NCBI GenBank assembly: GCA_904063045.1
Contig: CAJFCJ010000003.1
Span: 2,404,504 to 2,468,503 of the forward strand
DNA length: 64,000 nucleotides
Origin: Dimorphilus gyrociliatus
Lineage: Eukaryota; Annelida; Polychaeta; Dinophilidae
Direction of reading: 5' to 3'
Positions 62,404 to 64,000 of this stretch are shown in pieces (position 1 is the first letter of the stretch; the number at the start of each line of letters is the position of its first letter). The notes beneath the pieces are model-generated. The model did not search any database, had not been told where the DNA came from, and saw only the letters and a list, made by a program, of their open reading frames with translations. The position numbers and the translations under genes are program-made.

Positions 62404-64000
62404 ATGAACTTTAATAAATGCCAAAGTTGTGTCAATAACGGTTAGTATGTATAGATTCATTACAGAACAGATTTAAGATATTATATTCAAATTATAGAAG
62501 CTGAACTGACAAAGCTACACAGAGAGAGGCAAGTGGCTCTCGAGGAATTATCGCAATGCAAAGTAATACTTTTCTAATGTAGCATTTTTTAAAGTTTTCT
62601 CCTAATAATATAATAACTAATAGGCTGATAAGGAGTTTGTTTGGTCATTATGGAAGAGATTACAAATAGCCAATCCGGATATCACTCAGGCTATTAATCT
62701 CGTTATTCAAAGGTATTGTTGTATTTGTTGACTTTTTCTGTCCTCTCTAATACAATAAAAAATTTTTGTAGGGAAAAAGAAAAAGGTGAAGAAAAAGATA
62801 AAAAGATTCTTCAAATCTTGCAAAATAAAGATGAACAGATATCTTCCTTAAAAAATAATCTGAACGCATATTCTATAGAGTTAAATGAGACAACATCTAT
62901 GTAAGAGATATATTTAACAATGAAAAAATGAAATATATAATTTTATTACCAACTGAATTACAGAAAGCAAACCCTTCAGAATAAAATCCTCACTCTTTCG
63001 CAAGAGACAGAAGCTTTAAAGTTTAGGTTACAAGAATTTGAAGAACAAAACAGTTTAAAACGTGTTGAAGAGTTGAACAGAATTAATTGTAATCTAACAG
63101 AAGAAATAAATAATTTACAAAGTCTTGTAAAATCTCAAAGTGAAGAATTAGTGACTTTGGAAAATGAAAATAAAGAGCTAAAGAAAAGTTTAGATGAACT
63201 TGATCCGAAATTAAAACGCTTTGAAAGTTCTTATGAACAATTTGAAATTAAGGTATACATGTTTTATTGATACGAGATAAGTCTAAATTTGCTAAATTGC
63301 AACTTGAAAGGACAAAGAAAATGTTGAAAGTTTGATAACTTTAAAGGAAGAGGTGCTTCGTTTACGAGCCGAAATTAATAATAAAGCCATAGAGTTGGAA
63401 TCTTGCAGGTTTTTTTTAATCTTCGCTTTAAATCGAAAACTTATTGCTTTCTATCCGCTAGAGAAGAGCTTAAAGAATTATGGAATACGCATACCCAAAC
63501 CACAGATCATGCCTCACAGCAATCTAATTTGATAAAAAAATTACAAAATTTACAAAAGGATACAGAATCAGGTTATTTCTGTAAATTTTCATTATCTTTC
63601 ATGTGTGATATGTAATTTTACTTTTTAACAATCAGTTATTAATAAACAAGAAGATGCTTATTCTCAAGAAACAAATTCTTGGCAGCAGGTAAAAGAAACC
63701 TAAATTGAAATTAAATTGTTTCATTCTCCTCTCCTTTTTTTTAGATGTATAATGAGTTAGACAATCGGTATAGACTCCTAATGCAATCAGAAAGTGATGC
63801 ACAGAAAGAACTTAGAAGATTAAAGTCAACATTGTCTGAAAAGGATTTCAATCTCTCCTCGTTACATAAGCAAATAAAAAATTTATGTTCAATAGTAAAC
63901 TACGATAATTTTGCTGAAAATAATGATGAAGAAGTAGGTATTTGTACGGATGATTTAGAGTTGCAAGTTAAGCTATTAGAGGAAAAACTAAAAGAAAAGA
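62404..64000 (+). CDS. CNTLN: Centlein, 5' part
   Basis: Centriole-linker coiled-coil protein that in vertebrates joins C-NAP1 and CEP68 for centrosome cohesion. Exons, all phase-consistent: 62404-62440, 62498-62562, 62624-62712, 62772-62900, 62964-63252, 63311-63408, 63462-63571, 63636-63688 and 63745 to the window end. The gene continues beyond 64000. The family-defining segment ADKEFVWSLWKRLQIANPD, then TQAINLVIQREKEK, is in exons 3-4. The following exons are almost continuous Glu/Lys/Leu-rich coiled coil, and NEL near MYNELDNRY resembles the vertebrate YQKLYNEL region. The N-terminus is far shorter than in vertebrates (12 codons before exon 2). Introns are 47-76 bp. Confidence 0.9.

Overview
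Organism and style. This is a piece of an animal (bilaterian) nuclear genome. It is AT-rich, and nearly every gene is split by GT-AG introns, many only 44-90 bp long. The gene set is purely metazoan: basonuclin, Tweety, GSKIP, ANKAR, TMEM50, TMEM268, RWDD1, ATG5, centlein and INPP5K. Very short introns, closely packed genes and this gene content fit a compact-genome marine invertebrate, perhaps a lophotrochozoan such as a dimorphilid annelid. That taxonomic guess is inference only. I saw no rRNA, tRNA, CRISPR array or recognisable transposon gene.

Layout. Positions 1-6.3 kb hold a short basonuclin/disco-type zinc-finger gene (+) with two candidate first exons and a motif-rich upstream region. 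A gene-poor stretch follows, then Tweety (-, 9.2-11.5 kb), a secreted protein of unknown function (-, 13.6-15.4 kb), GSKIP (+, 15.7-16.2 kb), a small membrane-protein exon (-) and an ANKAR-like ankyrin/armadillo gene (+, 18.6/20.2-24.3 kb). Next come a doubtful small gene (-, about 25 kb), an intronless phosphonoacetaldehyde hydrolase (+, 26.9-27.8 kb), an ADP-ribosylhydrolase ARH3 (-, 28.2-29.5 kb) and a single-pass receptor with two tandem class-C-type ligand-binding domains (+, 30.0-33.5 kb). From 36.7 to 48.6 kb one long-intron gene on the minus strand appears to fuse a TIR domain to a complete TMEM268. After a 3.7 kb gene-poor stretch come INPP5K-type inositol 5-phosphatase (-), a class A GPCR (-), RWDD1 (-), ATG5 (+), TMEM50 (-) and the 5' part of centlein (+, runs off the window).

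How the genes relate. The dense right end uses shared head-to-head promoters (RWDD1/ATG5, TMEM50/centlein, and ARH3/tandem receptor further left) with ETS-like CGGAAGT sites in or near them, and tail-to-tail pairs with very small gaps (GSKIP and its neighbour, 9 bp; ATG5 and TMEM50, 137 bp). There is no sign of an operon or a single shared pathway. The most unusual items are the TIR-TMEM268 fusion, the tandem-Venus-flytrap receptor without a 7TM or enzyme domain, the phosphonate hydrolase gene, and a short motif RCGCCATCTR scattered far more often than chance would give.

Limits. All exon joins were worked out by hand from reading frame, splice signals and phase. First exons and UTRs are the least certain parts. 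Family names come from recognising sequence patterns, not from a database search.
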